A stretch of 64,000 nt of DNA from the NCBI GenBank assembly GCA_030685235.1, contig MU839179.1, forward strand, positions 100,650 to 164,649. The letters run 5' to 3'. Of this stretch, positions 48,041 to 60,200 are shown one piece after another. The stretch is from Copromyces sp. CBS 386.78 (Eukaryota > Ascomycota > Sordariomycetes > Sordariales > Sordariaceae). The notes beneath the pieces were generated by a model, which was given only the letters and a program-made list of their open reading frames with translations, was not told the DNA's origin and made no database searches. Position 1 is the first letter of the stretch. Each line of letters starts with the position of its first letter. A program made the position numbers and the translations under genes.

Positions 48041-50293
48041 TTAGATGATCGTAACAACCTCCTCCTTTGCTAGCTCAAATATCTCATATCTCTCCCCAAA
48101 CCGTAGACGCTGCCCTGGGCGGAGAGGACGTGGTGTTAGCAGAAGCCTCCCGAACCGCCGATATGTGTGTTGGCCCATTTCTTCTTCCGATTGCCCTTGG
48201 ACCCTCTTCAGCAAGAGAAAAACCGGATGATAGCCCTCGGACGTCATTAACCCAAGGAAAAAGCAGTAGACAATGGGTTGGTCACCACCCGCACCCGCTT
48301 CCACTTCATCCAAAAGCCTCAGGAGATCCTGACATCCGTCATCAACAGTCACGTTGTGCACGTAATGCTCAGCCCGCACTCCCAGATCCAAGCTGAGAAC
48401 CTGCCATGGGAATGGTGTTGCGAAGCGCTCAGGAAATGGCATCACCTTTGCTGGAACTAGCTTCCCGCGTAATACCAGCTTCCCTCTGATTATTTCACCC
48501 ATCTCATCTGACCCAGCCGGGGTGCAAGAAACATTAAGCACTTCGCACCGAGGTTTGAAGAAGTCCCTCCTACCATATCTCTGACCCAAGAATTTCACAG
48601 GTCCGTTGACCGAACCCCAAGACCACGTTGGGGCCCGCCATTCATGCGGCCTGTCCATCCATGTCTTGTGTCTCCCATCATCGTTGGCTTCACTGCTTAG
48701 GATGGTCTTGTCATAGTCAACCTTCCAACACAAGTCACGAACCAGGCTGTCTTTCCACAAACCAGCATAATATCCCGTCTCTTGTGCCTTGCCCGCACCA
48801 GCATGTAATACTGCACGTACAGTGCCCATCTCCCTCGCCAGTCCAGAAATAGCAGGAAATAAGTCTTTTTCGAACGTCAAGTGCAGTTTCGTGTAGTCAG
48901 AAACCAGCCGATGCCACACGTATATTATTCCTTCATGGTCCATTTCTCTCCACACCGAAGGATCGTAGTACGTTTTTGGCGTTTCTTGGTGGATGAACCC
49001 ATGAGATAGGAAATCATCCCCAAACCACGTCCATGTATTCATCTGCTCGTAGTCCTCCATGAAACTACACTGGCAGGATGACCACTCTCGACATTCGAAG
49101 TAGAGTTCTTGCGGGCCAAAGTGTAGGACACGAGGGGAGAGAAAACGTTCTTGGAAAATCCAACCACGCCTGAGGGTGGGGAGCAGTGGAAGGTCATTGG
49201 CGTATCTGTTTGAATCACCGCTATGAGCATGAGACAACGCGCGGCGGACGTATATCGTCTCTGTTGCATTCGTCGTCGTCTGGACATCAGATACGTCGCA
49301 AGAGAACACTTCGTTAGTGTTGGTATCGACTCTCAAGGCGAATGTTGTAAAGTCGGAAGGAAATGAGGCATACAAGCCCCCATAGGCGTCAGAAGAACCG
49401 GTGGCGGACAGGACGAGAAATGAATTGTGGAAGATGGATGCCATCTTTCCCGCCTCCTCTCGCCAATCGAGGAGGGAATCCTGAATGATACACAGGCTAT
49501 CGATCCAGATATAGCGGACTCCGAGCCGACGAGTGTGACTGATAGCATCGCTAAGAGTGGGTGGAAGATGGTGTGGTTCAATGTATGTTTTGTGGGACTC
49601 GAAGTTATCAACTCGAGTACGGAGGAAATCACGTTGACCCCAGCAGTAACTCAAGCAGATGTAAGGATCTCTTTCACCTTGGGATTCGTACAAGCGAAGG
49701 GTAGGTTCGGCTGCGGTACCCACGAATACAACTCGCTTGGGTAGAGTGGCGGAGATTGAGTACGAGTTACAGTTCTGGTGAGTGTCTCTGCAATGGTTAA
49801 TCTGCTGAGTTGCCCATATGAAACTTTCGTTTGAATAGGTGGTCCCTGGGACCTCATTCCCAGTGGGAAGGAAAGGTACGTTGTGCCACATCCAGAGACT
49901 CTCTAAAGGGACATCAGCATATACAGTTCAGTTCGTCAACGAAACCCTTTGAAATTACTTACTTTCGGAACAGAAAAATGATATCTTGATAGTAGTTCCC
50001 ATCAGCCATATCTCTACGGCTGATGCTCTACTACCACCCCGCGAGCCCAAAACGGTCATGTCCTCAACGACTGTTGTTAGAGGGAATGATGTTCGAGAGA
50101 GGTATCCCTTTACACCTGCGCTGAGTACAGAACACATCAGGCATTTGCTCGCGTTTGCTTCCATGGCACTTAACGAGCTCCTGAGCGTCGCGACAGCAGT
50201 GACAGAGAGCGGGGGTTGACCACATATTTCGCAAGGTGGTGACTTCTCCTTCTTGGTAGATACGAGTTTGGATAACATTGCGAAGGACAACAT
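48041..50293 (-). CDS. HET-domain protein (heterokaryon incompatibility type)
   Basis: Exons 50293-49963 and 49902-48041 give 730 residues. The 60-bp intron has a GTAAGT donor and CTTTAG acceptor and joins FFCSE to KSLWMWHNV. The N-terminus has a Cys-rich segment, PPCEICGQPPLS and MCSVLSAGVKGY, as often precedes HET domains. The HET domain shows its three hallmark blocks: YICLSYCWGQRDFLRT near 190, LGVRYIWIDSLCIIQD near 235-250, and GWIFQERFLSPRVLHFGPQE further on. The C-terminal part contains APTWSWGSVNGPVKF. The domain is homologous to TIR-like folds, and in Neurospora and Podospora members (het-6, tol, het-e partners) it triggers cell death when incompatible cells fuse. This protein is not obviously one of the named ones. 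No break is visible. The start could also be the ATG 15 bp further in. Confidence 0.93.
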
Positions 50294-51564
50294 TGTGAGG
50301 TAGCTAAAGATTTAGCTTGGACCTGAGCCTTTGTGGTGTTGGGTTTGTAAATCAGGACGAGGACGATGAAGGTGTCGGTTTCTGATAATGTGCGCAACTG
50401 GCGACAAAAGGCGGGGTAAAACTGGGATATTCCAATTGCAACGCTGTCAGCATTGGACTAAAGGCGCCCCAGGTCGGTCTGTCGGCTTGGAAGAGGCGCA
50501 ATAAGATGCAGCTCTCGGCGGGGGAGACCGACATGCCTGGACATCGACATCGACAAGACGAGAACATCGGACCCGAGGACTTCAGCCGGCTGGGCCACCA
50601 GCGGGCAGGGGATGCGGTATTTATGTCGGACCCAAACGCACTACAAACATGAAGCATGTTATCCAGGACGAGATAATTGCACGGCGAAGAAATTGCTGTA
50701 GCATTCCATGGTGAGAAGGGTTGAAGGGAAAGGACCACGAAGGAGGGAAGAGTCGGCCGTCGGGTTTGGGAGATTTCGGAAATTTGATCAAGTTGTGGGA
50801 TAGACAAACTGCCACGAACAGGGACCAGAAAAAGAAACACTCTCGGCCGGCATAGGTAGTCTCGCTGTAAAAATTAGCAATGGTAGAGGCAAGGAAAGAA
50901 CCATCGTGACGATGTTCCCGTCATGAAGGAAGCAGGAACCACTTGAATGGCGCACCGCAGTAACAAAATACCACGGAAATGACGCCTTGTCCTGTTAGTA
51001 CAGCCGGAAACTGTCTACAGGTAGTAACTCACAGGCCCATGTCATTTCCAGCTGGCAAAGACAGCTGCAACTGTCTCTTGCACTTACCCCTCATCTTCCA
51101 TGTTCTTTCCATGCCTCTTCACCCCCAAACATCATGAAGACAGTCACCAGAGATGGAAGTCACGATGGTTCGAGAAAAAGCCTTGAGCCCTCGCCGTTGA
51201 GGTGTCGTGGACTGGATCACCTCAGCGTAGGGCTGAGCCAAGCTGCGCCACACCACATGATGTAACAAAAAGGCAGTGGACACGCTGTGTGGATCGCCCA
51301 GCCCACAAATGAAACCAGCCGGACGGCTCGGCATCCACCAGTTCGACCCATGGCGGGGCAGTGGTCCCCTACAATTCGTCATCGGAGTCCTCCCATTTGG
51401 CGGCACGTCCACTGTAAGTGATCACTGAAAGAGCGGCCAACCCCACGATCAATTGTTTCCCTCGACATCATCTTTCTTTCCACCTTTCGACACACAGCTC
51501 GACATCTTTCCCTGCAGTATTGTATCGAATTAAACATCACGATCGAGTGACACATACAGACAAC
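50294..51564. other. Divergent intergenic region
   Basis: This lies between the starts of the HET gene (minus) and the glycine-zipper gene (plus). It must include both promoters. A 162-codon minus frame at 50840-50352 has no family features and I do not accept it as a gene. Confidence 0.5.
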
Positions 51565-52423
51565 ATGTCCGCGCAAGACTACTACAACCAAGGCCAGCAA
51601 GGCGGAAGCGGTGGCTACGGCCAGCAGCCTCCTCAGAACAATCCCTACGGCTACAGCCACGGCCAACCTGCTCCCCAATACCAGGGCCAGCAACAGGTTT
51701 GTCTCTCCTCTCCTCTCCTATGTCGTCGGTTACCACAAGTCCACAAAGCTAACATCCCGTTCTCTTCCCTCCAGGGCGGTTACCCTCCCTATCACCAAGC
51801 CCCGACTGATCACCACGGGCAATCGCAAGATTACGACAACAAGTCCTACGGAAATGCTCCCCCGCCCTATGGCCAGCCCCAGTACGGCGGAGGACAGGGA
51901 CACGACAGCCAGAGGCAATACCACGATCAGAGCCAGCAGAGCTACGGCCAGGGCCAGGGCTACGGTCAGCAACAGCAGGGATACCCACCACAGCAACATC
52001 AGCAGTACCCAGGCCAGGGCGGTCCTGGAGGCCCGGTAGGACCTGACGGAGACCGCGGCCTGGGCGCTACGCTGGCTGGTGGTGGTATGGGCGCCATGCT
52101 GGCACATGCTGGTGGCACAGGCGCCCTGGGTAGTGTTGTGAGCGCTGTTGGTGGCGCGATTGCAGCGAATCTGTTGGAGGATAAGTAAGTTTGTCTTTGT
52201 TCCCCTGCCTTGCACCAGTTTGCGGTTGGTTTGACTTCGGTGGTTGGGACGGTTCTGGGGGTCATGCTTTGACAAAGGACGTATGCTGACTAACAACCAC
52301 CACAGGCTCCATAAGAAGAAGAAGGACAAGAAGGACAAGAAGGATAAGCATCACAAGAAGGACAAGCACCACAAGCGCAGCAAGAGTGGCGGCAGCAGCT
52401 CCGATTCTAGCGATTCAGACTAA
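51565..52423 (+). CDS. Q/G/Y-rich glycine-zipper protein with basic tail
   Basis: Exons 51565-51696, 51775-52184 and 52306-52423 give 219 residues. The introns have GTTTGT and GTAAGT donors, GCTAAC and ACTAAC branch sites and CAG acceptors. Residues 1-135 are a prion-like low-complexity region of Tyr, Gly, Gln and Pro (repeats such as YGQGQGYGQQQQ). A Gly/Ala stretch follows (GATLAGGGMGAMLAHAGG, then GSVVSAVGGAIAANLLEDK), with the small-residue spacing of a glycine zipper. Exon 3 encodes only Lys, His, Asp and Ser in a strongly basic tail ending SSSDSSDSD. Similar proteins are common in filamentous ascomycetes and are uncharacterised. The composition suggests phase separation or membrane association. 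I cannot choose between them, and there is no signal peptide. Confidence 0.85.
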
Positions 52424-53503
52424 AGACCGGGGAGGACCGACTTGATCGTTCATGGGATTTGGGTACAAGCGATATAAGGTTGTAACTGACGATGGTTAAT
52501 GACACCTGTTTTACGGACGGACGGAGTAGTGGACACTGCGATGATATTTCCACGATAAAACAACAACTGCATTCATATTTCGTTTTCCCAATCAGGCGAG
52601 CACTCGGCACGGAGCAACCGTTTTGCAAACATGACTGCCCGAAAACCCAAAGTCCCAGCAGCACAAATTGGCCGGTTGACTTGGCCGCGTGGGCTGGCTG
52701 GCTGTTGTGTCCGATATCCAAGACATAACGGCACTTGGCACTCGGCGGTGTGCCAAACACCAAGACGCCAATATGTTGATCCCTTTCTCTATAGTGCCGC
52801 CAGTTTATACTACTCACTTTTTATCAAATCTACCATTCTTACACTAACACAGCGTAGGAGTTCATCTATCATACGCATGACCATTTTCTCGCCTGGAATT
52901 AGCCGCCGCAAAACCGGTCACTACATCCGAACAAAGCTCTTAACTGCTTCCCTCTGAGCGCTAAACAATTCCACGAACTCGACAATAGCCACTAGCTTTC
53001 GAGGGCTTCGAAGTCCGAATGACCGGCGAGGCGTCAAGTCACCGGTCTGCCCGGAGACGCACAAATACAACTGAGAAGAACGGCATCGTTGATTGCTTTT
53101 GTGTCGAGCTCACGTTCTCCACTTTCGAAGTCGCCAAACTCATGATTCAAGACTTTCATACTTCACTACTCGTCCCTGTTGGAGACCGGGCAGTTGTCCG
53201 CAAAAGGGAATTGTTGGCAATGGAACCAGACGAGTGAGCCTCCCTTCTCAAGTTCCAACATCATCTGTTGGTTGGCTTGGTTTGTTGGCTGTTGATAGTC
53301 CCCACCCCCACGTCATGGCAGAGATGTCGAGGGCTTCAGACAGCTGAAATACCGAAGGGGCGCCGACTTAAGCCTCTTATGTCTAGTAGGTACTTACATA
53401 TCATAGCAGCAAGAAAATTTACAGCCAAATCTTACATCACCATTTACCCGAAAGTTACCTAGTTCCGCTCGCCATCGTCTCGATTGCCAGCTACCTACCA
53501 GTC
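52424..53503. other. Intergenic
   Basis: This is about 1.1 kb between the glycine-zipper gene and the secreted-protein gene copy B. It has unsupported short frames only. Confidence 0.5.
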
Positions 53504-54358
53504 ATGGTCCACTTCACCCATCTCTCCATACTCTTCATTCCATTTTTGTTTGTGGCCGTCAGCCTTCTCCACCGAGTTCACGCCGAGGGCAACCAGCACT
53601 TCTCCTTCAGAAGATGGGTAGACGATATCAGCGCCAACCCTGAGACTGCCCTCTCCCCTGAGGAGGCATTGCAGGCGTACCTCGATTCATCAGCAGCAGA
53701 CACGGACGACGATGCTTTGCCTGCTACTGGTAGTGCCGGACCGGAAAAGCGGTGGGATAGTCAGGTGACGTGTAACGATAGGAACAGAGCGAAGGTAAGT
53801 TCCGAAGTATAACGAAAACTAGAGCGTTGGAAAGTGGCTATTTTCTAGGCCTTGAGGTTCTTACGTACCTTACTAACGTGTGAAAACACCTGGATAACTA
53901 TATACATAGGCAGTCGACGTTGTTAATTGTATTAAGGACCTGCATAAATGGCCATTCGCGCACTGTCCTACGGGTTCCCTCAACATCATACCTAGCAAGG
54001 GCGAGAAATACACTATGCGGGCTTGGTGCGGTGAGAATGATGTAGTCATTGGTCCGGACATTTCGGAAGACTTGGGTCAGGACGACACCAAGTTGCCTAG
54101 TTGGTACTAATGTTTCTTTCTTTTCCTTTCCTTTCTGCATCCAGCCTTACATCAAGAAATACCTATACTTGAGACTGACATGATACCTTATCTTGTGTGT
54201 ACAGCGCGAGCGTCGCCCAAACGGTTGGCGTCATCATGGACACTTGCACAACTGTGATCAACAAGGAGCCGTGGGTTTCGGGATGGCGGGTAAAGGATCT
54301 GACGGGCCTTTACGTCGGGGTTAAAGTTATAGGAGCCCAAACGTTCAAGATTGGATGA
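53504..54358 (+). CDS. Secreted six-cysteine preproprotein, copy B
   Basis: Exons 53504-53794, 53910-54103 and 54205-54358 give 212 residues. The signal peptide is MVHFTHLSILFIPFLFVAVS with cleavage near VHA-EG. The propeptide has FSFRRWVDDISANP and ALSPEEALQAYLD, nearly the same as copy A 20 kb away. A GPEKR dibasic site precedes the mature start WDSQVTCND. Six cysteines lie in the contexts VTCN, NCIK, HCPT, WCGE, SC and MDTC, and the fifth is split TG|C by the second intron. The last exon shares ASVAQTVGVIMDTCT with copy A's SIAQTAGAIMDTCT. Outside these anchors the mature parts of A and B have diverged widely, while the pro-region is conserved, which suggests fast evolution of the secreted product. 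Function unknown. Confidence 0.85.
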
Positions 54359-55573
54359 AGGGGGAGGGAAAGATCGGGGGAGTTAAAGGGAAAAGCCAAA
54401 GGGAGGGACAAACTGACTGGTGGGCTTCAAGATACTCTCTTTTTTTTCTTCTTTGTTTTAACCTACCTCTAGGACATTACATGATGTTGAACATGGCCAG
54501 ATTCAGCACTCTCATTGCTTTTTTGTTAGCCTGTTTCTTTGATGATGTCGTACATTGCAGTAGGTACAGAAACCGTCGAGGAGAATGAAAGAAGCGTATG
54601 ATCAGCAGCTCCCGTCGGTGTACTCGTGACCAGGCTGGGACGCAAGGCCATGACTCATCGGGAAGGTGCGATTGCATGTACGAGTCGGCGCAATCCTTTG
54701 AAGTTTAAGTTCCAACACAATTCTGTTGGCTTTGTATCTTTCCAAGGCGCTTGCTGGGGCGGCACGTGGCCTCCCGTCCTTTCTGCAGTGCTGCACTCGA
54801 TTTTGAAGTCTGTAGAGGCAAGGCATGCTTGAACCGCGGCAAACAATGCCTCAACCGGTCGAAAACACCAACACTGCCAAGATCGAAGAGGGGAACCATA
54901 AGGTGTTCAGCTAACAAAACGGACACCTCTCCAGTACCGTAGAAACTCGCGAAACTGGCAAACCGCTTTCCCTGTTTCTGTGCAGGGCATATGGCAGAAA
55001 TCTGCCAGGAAGAAGCCCAGTCAGCCAACATACACCAGCAAATGTGTCTGCCCAGTTAGTGGAAACTGAAGGACATTGCCCTCGACGTTAACTTACGCAC
55101 ATTCGAAGGCACAGTGACCGACCTGATCCTGCCAGCTCCCTGTACAGATATGCCCTCTGCCCTGCACAGAAACAGGGAAAGCGTTTTGCCAGTTTCGCGA
55201 GTTTCTACGGTAGACTTTGTCGAGGAGAGTTAGCACCAACAGAACTAACAACCAAGGCATGCGATTTCCTCGAGGATCTTGGGTCTGCATCCAAAAAAAT
55301 GTTGGCTTCTCTCCAGATCGTTTACCGAGTACTGTAAGGGACAGGAAAACAATAAGTGGGATGGAAAACTATAAAGGCACGTCGACATGGAAGTGGAGTT
55401 CAATCAAACCATAACCCAGAAGCTCATATATTAACAACAGTTCCTGATAAACCCAACAAAGCCATATCGGTTTCATTTTGAGTACACGAACCGCATAGCT
55501 CTATTCAATATCCAGTTCCACACTATAGAGGTATCCAACTGCTTCTACCAATATACCTAGGTATCCTATTACA
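54359..55573. other. Intergenic containing a MITE
   Basis: This is spacer DNA between copies B and C, which point the same way. Apart from the inverted-repeat element at 54937-55210 I see nothing supported. The last 60 bases contain GTATCC/CTAGGTATCC words just before the ATG of copy C. Confidence 0.5.
54937..55210. mobile_element. Tc1/mariner-type MITE (274 bp)
   Basis: Two arms of about 53 bp, 54937-54989 and 55158-55210, are inverted copies with one mismatch (AACCGC against AAACGC). Each outer end reads CCGTAGAAACTCGCGAAACT. The element is flanked by TA on both sides (54935-54936 and 55211-55212), the target duplication of Tc1/mariner/pogo elements. The interior has no coding capacity. 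The arms include CTTTCCCTGTTTCTGTGCAG, and transcripts could fold into a long hairpin. Confidence 0.88.
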
Positions 55574-56454
55574 ATGGTTAAACTTCCCGATCTCGCCTTA
55601 TCACTTCCCCTCTTGGCCCTCAACTTTGGCCTCCTCGCCTTTCAAGTCTTCGCCGCTCCCACCGTTGCTGGATCCGACGTTGCCCCCATCTCAGCGGAAC
55701 CGACATGGCGTTTGTACCGTGGTTCGGACCCAGAAGGAGCTATCTCATCAGCAAGCACTACCGCTGCTCACCTTGCTCGTCGAGATGATGACTCGTGGAT
55801 TCAATGCTCAGACGACAGCAAGTTCAAGGTTAAGGTGAGTACATGTACCATCATCCCCAAGCACCAAACACATTATTTTCCTACTAACCCCGCCTTTTCA
55901 ACGAGTTATGTAGGTGGATGATGTTAAAGCATGTAGAAAAAAGCTGTCGTCAGTAGACATCGTTTCGAGACCTGGATGCCTTCACACAGTGACAGCACCG
56001 TTATGGACTGGCTCCACAGTTTCGTACAACACGTATTGCACAATGGGATCCGCCATGTTGATCCCATGGGGGGACGCAGCCATGCCCTTGAGTGAGAGAT
56101 ATGGTAATTGGTACGTGCAATGCTATTCGGTGCATTGCAACAAATTTTACGTGTACCCACTACATACCTGAACTTTCCTCCTTCCACGAAACGCCCCCTA
56201 GGTACCTACCAAGCCTTCATTGTCACGTATGTACTACTCAAGCTGACAACGAAACAACCGTCGCATATAGTCACCAGGTCGCAAATGCTGTTTGGGCGAT
56301 CCTCAAAACATGTACGGGCCCTGACGGCATGGTGGCTGGTTGGACTTCCAACCTCGGTGGTGCGAACGCGGACCTAGCCGGCGTCAAAATTGTCAAGAGC
56401 GTGGCTAGGGTGGGCGAGGGAAAGGATATTGTATGGGCGGGCAATGGAATATAG
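55574..56454 (+). CDS. Secreted six-cysteine preproprotein, copy C (divergent)
   Basis: Exons 55574-55834, 55914-56110 and 56271-56454 give 213 residues. The signal peptide starts MVKLPDLALSLPLLALNFG and ends near FAA-PT. The propeptide lacks the FSF..W.D and ALSP.EAL words of copies A and B, but a dibasic LARR site precedes DDDSWIQCS. Intron 1 is phase 0 and intron 2 phase 2, at the same places as in A and B, and again the fifth cysteine is split TG|T. The six cysteines lie in the contexts IQCS, ACRK, GCLH, YCTM, NC and KTCT. The C-terminal exon has VANAVWAILKTCTGPDGM and is longer than in the relatives. It is the most divergent intact member; the relationship rests on architecture, intron positions and the cysteine plan. 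Function unknown. Confidence 0.8.
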
Positions 56455-57236
56455 AAAAGAGGAAAGGAGCGAAAGGCAAGTAGTGCCTACCTAGACTACA
56501 ACTTTACAGTAGTTGGGATTGGTCGTGCCATGTGCGCTGAGCTAGGACATGCCGGCTCTGCTCCAGTCTCTGGCTCAGCTCGTTTCTTTCCCTTTCCATC
56601 TATAAGACCGAGTATTGTCCGCTAGACCTTGGGATTTGTAAATTGTACACGGGTGTCGGCTTCAACGACGTAAGACAGCGCTGACTTTGACTTTACTGTC
56701 TCTCTCGTCTCTCTCTTGGGTGAATGCTGCCATGAATCAGTTGGTCAAATGCCGATTAGTCCAGAGAGCCGCGAATAAAATAAATGTGAGGGGCGGTAAC
56801 TATACTGATCAAAAGCGGAAACACAGAGACCCACGGGAAGGATGACGAATTGAGAGAGAGGTGAAACCCGGAATAGAAGCATCCAGGTGCTAGTGACTAA
56901 AGGCCAGTTCGTAGGTAGTCTCACGTGGCCACTCATTATGTCCTTTGTGATGTTTGGGTCCATGTAAAATAGATATTATCCAATATATCAGGATTTCTAA
57001 GCTCATCGGCAAACCAGCAATCGATTGTACATCTCCAACTAAGTCAGCTTCTGCTGTATAAGGTAGCTTACTTTTTTTTCAGCTCTCAAAGCTCGTTGCG
57101 CTGACTGATACCTCACGGTTCATAGCGTCCTGTCCATCTGCCTCCGCCCCTTGACTCAGAAAGGATTGAGACGGTAGGTTGTCTTCTGCCAGCATTAACA
57201 GCTACCATAAAGGGGGCGTCCGGCCGCACCATTCAA
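56455..57236. other. Intergenic between convergent genes
   Basis: Copy C and the NLR gene point towards each other here. Their 3' untranslated regions should occupy this stretch. No gene is supported. Confidence 0.5.
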
Positions 57237-60200
57237 TCAGCCGCATCGCCTTCGTAGCCTGTCAAGAAGAAGCGAAACTTCGTCATCATGTCCATCTTCC
57301 GCCGCTGAATGAAGCGCTGTCGGCCTCTTGACGCATTTGTGGTCAAGAAGCAGTGACACAACTGCAGTGTGACCGCCTCGAGTCGCCGACATCAGTGGGG
57401 TTAAGCCCTCGTTGTCCGTTGCTTTAGTATCAGCTCCGTTCTCGAGTAGAATCGAAACAATGTTGGCATGGCCCTTGGCTGCGGCAAGGCAGAGTGGGTT
57501 TGCACCGCTTTGAGTGTGAATGTTGACATGGCTCCCTCCCTCAATCAACAGTCTCACAAGGTCCGCTCGTCCCATACGGACTGCACGGACCAAGCCACGA
57601 GAACCGCCTTCCACAAAGTCCTCGACTTTGCCGAGTTGCGGGTCGTACTCGAACAAAATGTCATTGCCCGTCTCCAAGGGCGCAGCTGAGATTGACAAGG
57701 CAGGTGGGGACTTATTGGCCTCTTCTGCTCGGAAGAAAAGCTTGCCCTGCGACTTCCAATGCTCATACCATGATGCCGAAGAACCATTCGGACAACCGTG
57801 ACTGGGGAGAGCCTCCAGCAAAACCTTGACCGTACTTTCATGTCTAGATCCGGCCACCAGAGCTGCAAACAGCGGGGTTAGGTAGTTTCCGCCTTCCATG
57901 ACCAAACAGTCCTGCGGTTTGGTGTATTTCTTGATAAGGGTAGTGAGACCCAGTTCTGCCAGAACGTAGAGCAAACTAGTCTTGGGTGAGTACCGACTGG
58001 CACGAACACCATCAAAGACGTAATGGTAAAAGGTCCAGTTAAGCAAAGGAAACTTCTCCATGAATAGCCGTTGATCGACGTTGCCTGATTCCGCCGCCTC
58101 GGTGTGCTGAAGAATGTTACGCACAGCATAGCCGAGCAATGAATACCTCCTCCTGGCCTGGTTGCGCAGGCAGTTGGCTGCAACGGTACTTGCCCGAGTT
58201 GCAGGACTAACCCTGACTTTCTCGCGCAACTTGAACGGACTCTTTAAGAGATCGAACATGAGGACGCGGTAACAGCACTGCTTCAGCCGGTCGTGACCTT
58301 CCCCTTCAAAGTTTTGGCTAAGATCGGGCCAAAGCTTTCTGAGGCCGTCTCCTTTGATAAGGAAATCGCGAACCGACTCATGAATGAACTGCACAGTAGG
58401 ACTCTCTGACTTTGTTACTTCTGCCATGCCCTTCGAGACGTTTCGGATATACTTTTCGATCGTCTCCGGTGACGTTCCCTCGAGGTCCTTGGCGAGATCC
58501 TCATCGCGGGCCATTTGCATCGTCGAGTAGAACTGCTCTGGGTCAAGTGGCTCGCGGGCAAACAACAAGCACTGGATGCAGAGTATAAAGTCGTCTTGAT
58601 TACGTGTATCACGCATGATGATGTCGCCGAAAAGTTGGTGCAAATCGTCCGGCATTTCCGACAATTTCTGCCGAAGCTGTCGAGGGGTGCTACCTCTGTC
58701 AAACTCGGCGCTTAGGATGTCGGTTACGAGGACCACCCACATGAAGACACCCTGCGATTTTTCCTTCAACTCATCTTTGATTTGTGCGACGTGAGCACCA
58801 CTCCCAATCCTCAACTCGCTTTCAACATATGCCTTGATGTCTTTGTTGTGGCCTTCTTGTCTGTCCAATAGAATCTCCAGACCGACCCCCATCGTGACGT
58901 GGGGATAGTATCTGCTGGAAAGAAAGACCCGGAATTTCGACCCGGAGAGATTTGCCGATTTTACGATTTGCTCCAGCGATCGCACCATCTTTCTAACCTG
59001 ACTTTCTTCGCATTCATCGAGGGCATCGATGAAACAGACCACAGGGAAGGTCCCAAGAGACTCGACGGCCTTGTCAAACAGCTGCTCCAGCAACTCCAAA
59101 GTCCAGAGATTCTCGTTGCGGATGCTCGATGACCCCAAGCCGACGAGCGCAAATATGGATGCGAGATGGGGTATGCTTTCGAGCAGCTGAACCAACAAGG
59201 CGCGGTACATGCCGTTTATCGATTTCTCCAGTTCGGTTCCTCTGGCGTGAAAGAAGAAAGAAATTGTAACTGCTTCATCGCCGAGCCGGGATTCGCGGAA
59301 CTTATGATAAGCAAACTTCATGATGGTTGACTTCCCAGTTCCTGGTTTTCCTTTCATCCACAGAAATCCACAATGGTCGTTGAGATACTTATCATCCAGC
59401 CAGTTTTGATACTGAGTGGAATTGAGTAACCATGTGCAGGTTTCGGAGTGGGCACGCCTGACACCCATCTGCCGAGAATCCATCTGCGGGAATCGGAGCT
59501 TTTTAATCAAGGCGTTGGTGTCTTCTTTTGTGAGCTGATGCTTTGCCGGGGAGGTGGACAGGGTGGTTTGTGAGTCCGCCAAGGAGATCGTTTCCGGTGT
59601 ATTCGATCTTTTGGCCAATGCATGGGCTGTCAAGTACTGAATCGCATGAACCACTTTCTTATACTCAGTGTCGTTATGCCCACTGAAGCGACACATCTCC
59701 ATATGATTGCGACTGATGTGTTGCGTTGTCTCGCAGTCAATGAGAAGGCAGGATGCGGTATCTTCGACTGCCTGTTGATTTGAGTTAGGTTAGCATGGTG
59801 TTGGTGTCTTGGGGGTTCTGCGGGCACAGTAAGCTCACCTTTCTGTTGAATAGCAAGGGCACACCAAGTTCCTCCTGAAAAGAATAGATAGCCCATCTTT
59901 GGTCCTGTGCAATGGGATTGAACTCGCGTCGTAGCTCCTCGAGTCTGTCGGACTTTCCTAGCAGGGTGTCAACGACGTTATCGTTGACAGAAACGCCAAT
60001 TCCTCGAATGGCTCGCTCGATAAGCTTATGCAGGGCTCCCCGAGGGTCAGCTCGTCCATGGGGGGTTCCAAAGAACATGAGCGCAGTGGTGGCCGTGAAA
60101 ACGTCTCTCAATTGTGCATGGTTGGATTTGCAACGCTCAGAGCGTCGTAGGGCCTCCTTTACCAGAATACCACCCAGACTGTGGGCGATAAAGAGTAGAG

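Noticed and set aside
50352..50840. A 162-codon minus-strand frame between the HET and glycine-zipper genes.
   Set aside because: It is Ser/Pro/Cys-rich without a family pattern, lies in a shared promoter region, and lacks supporting splice structure.
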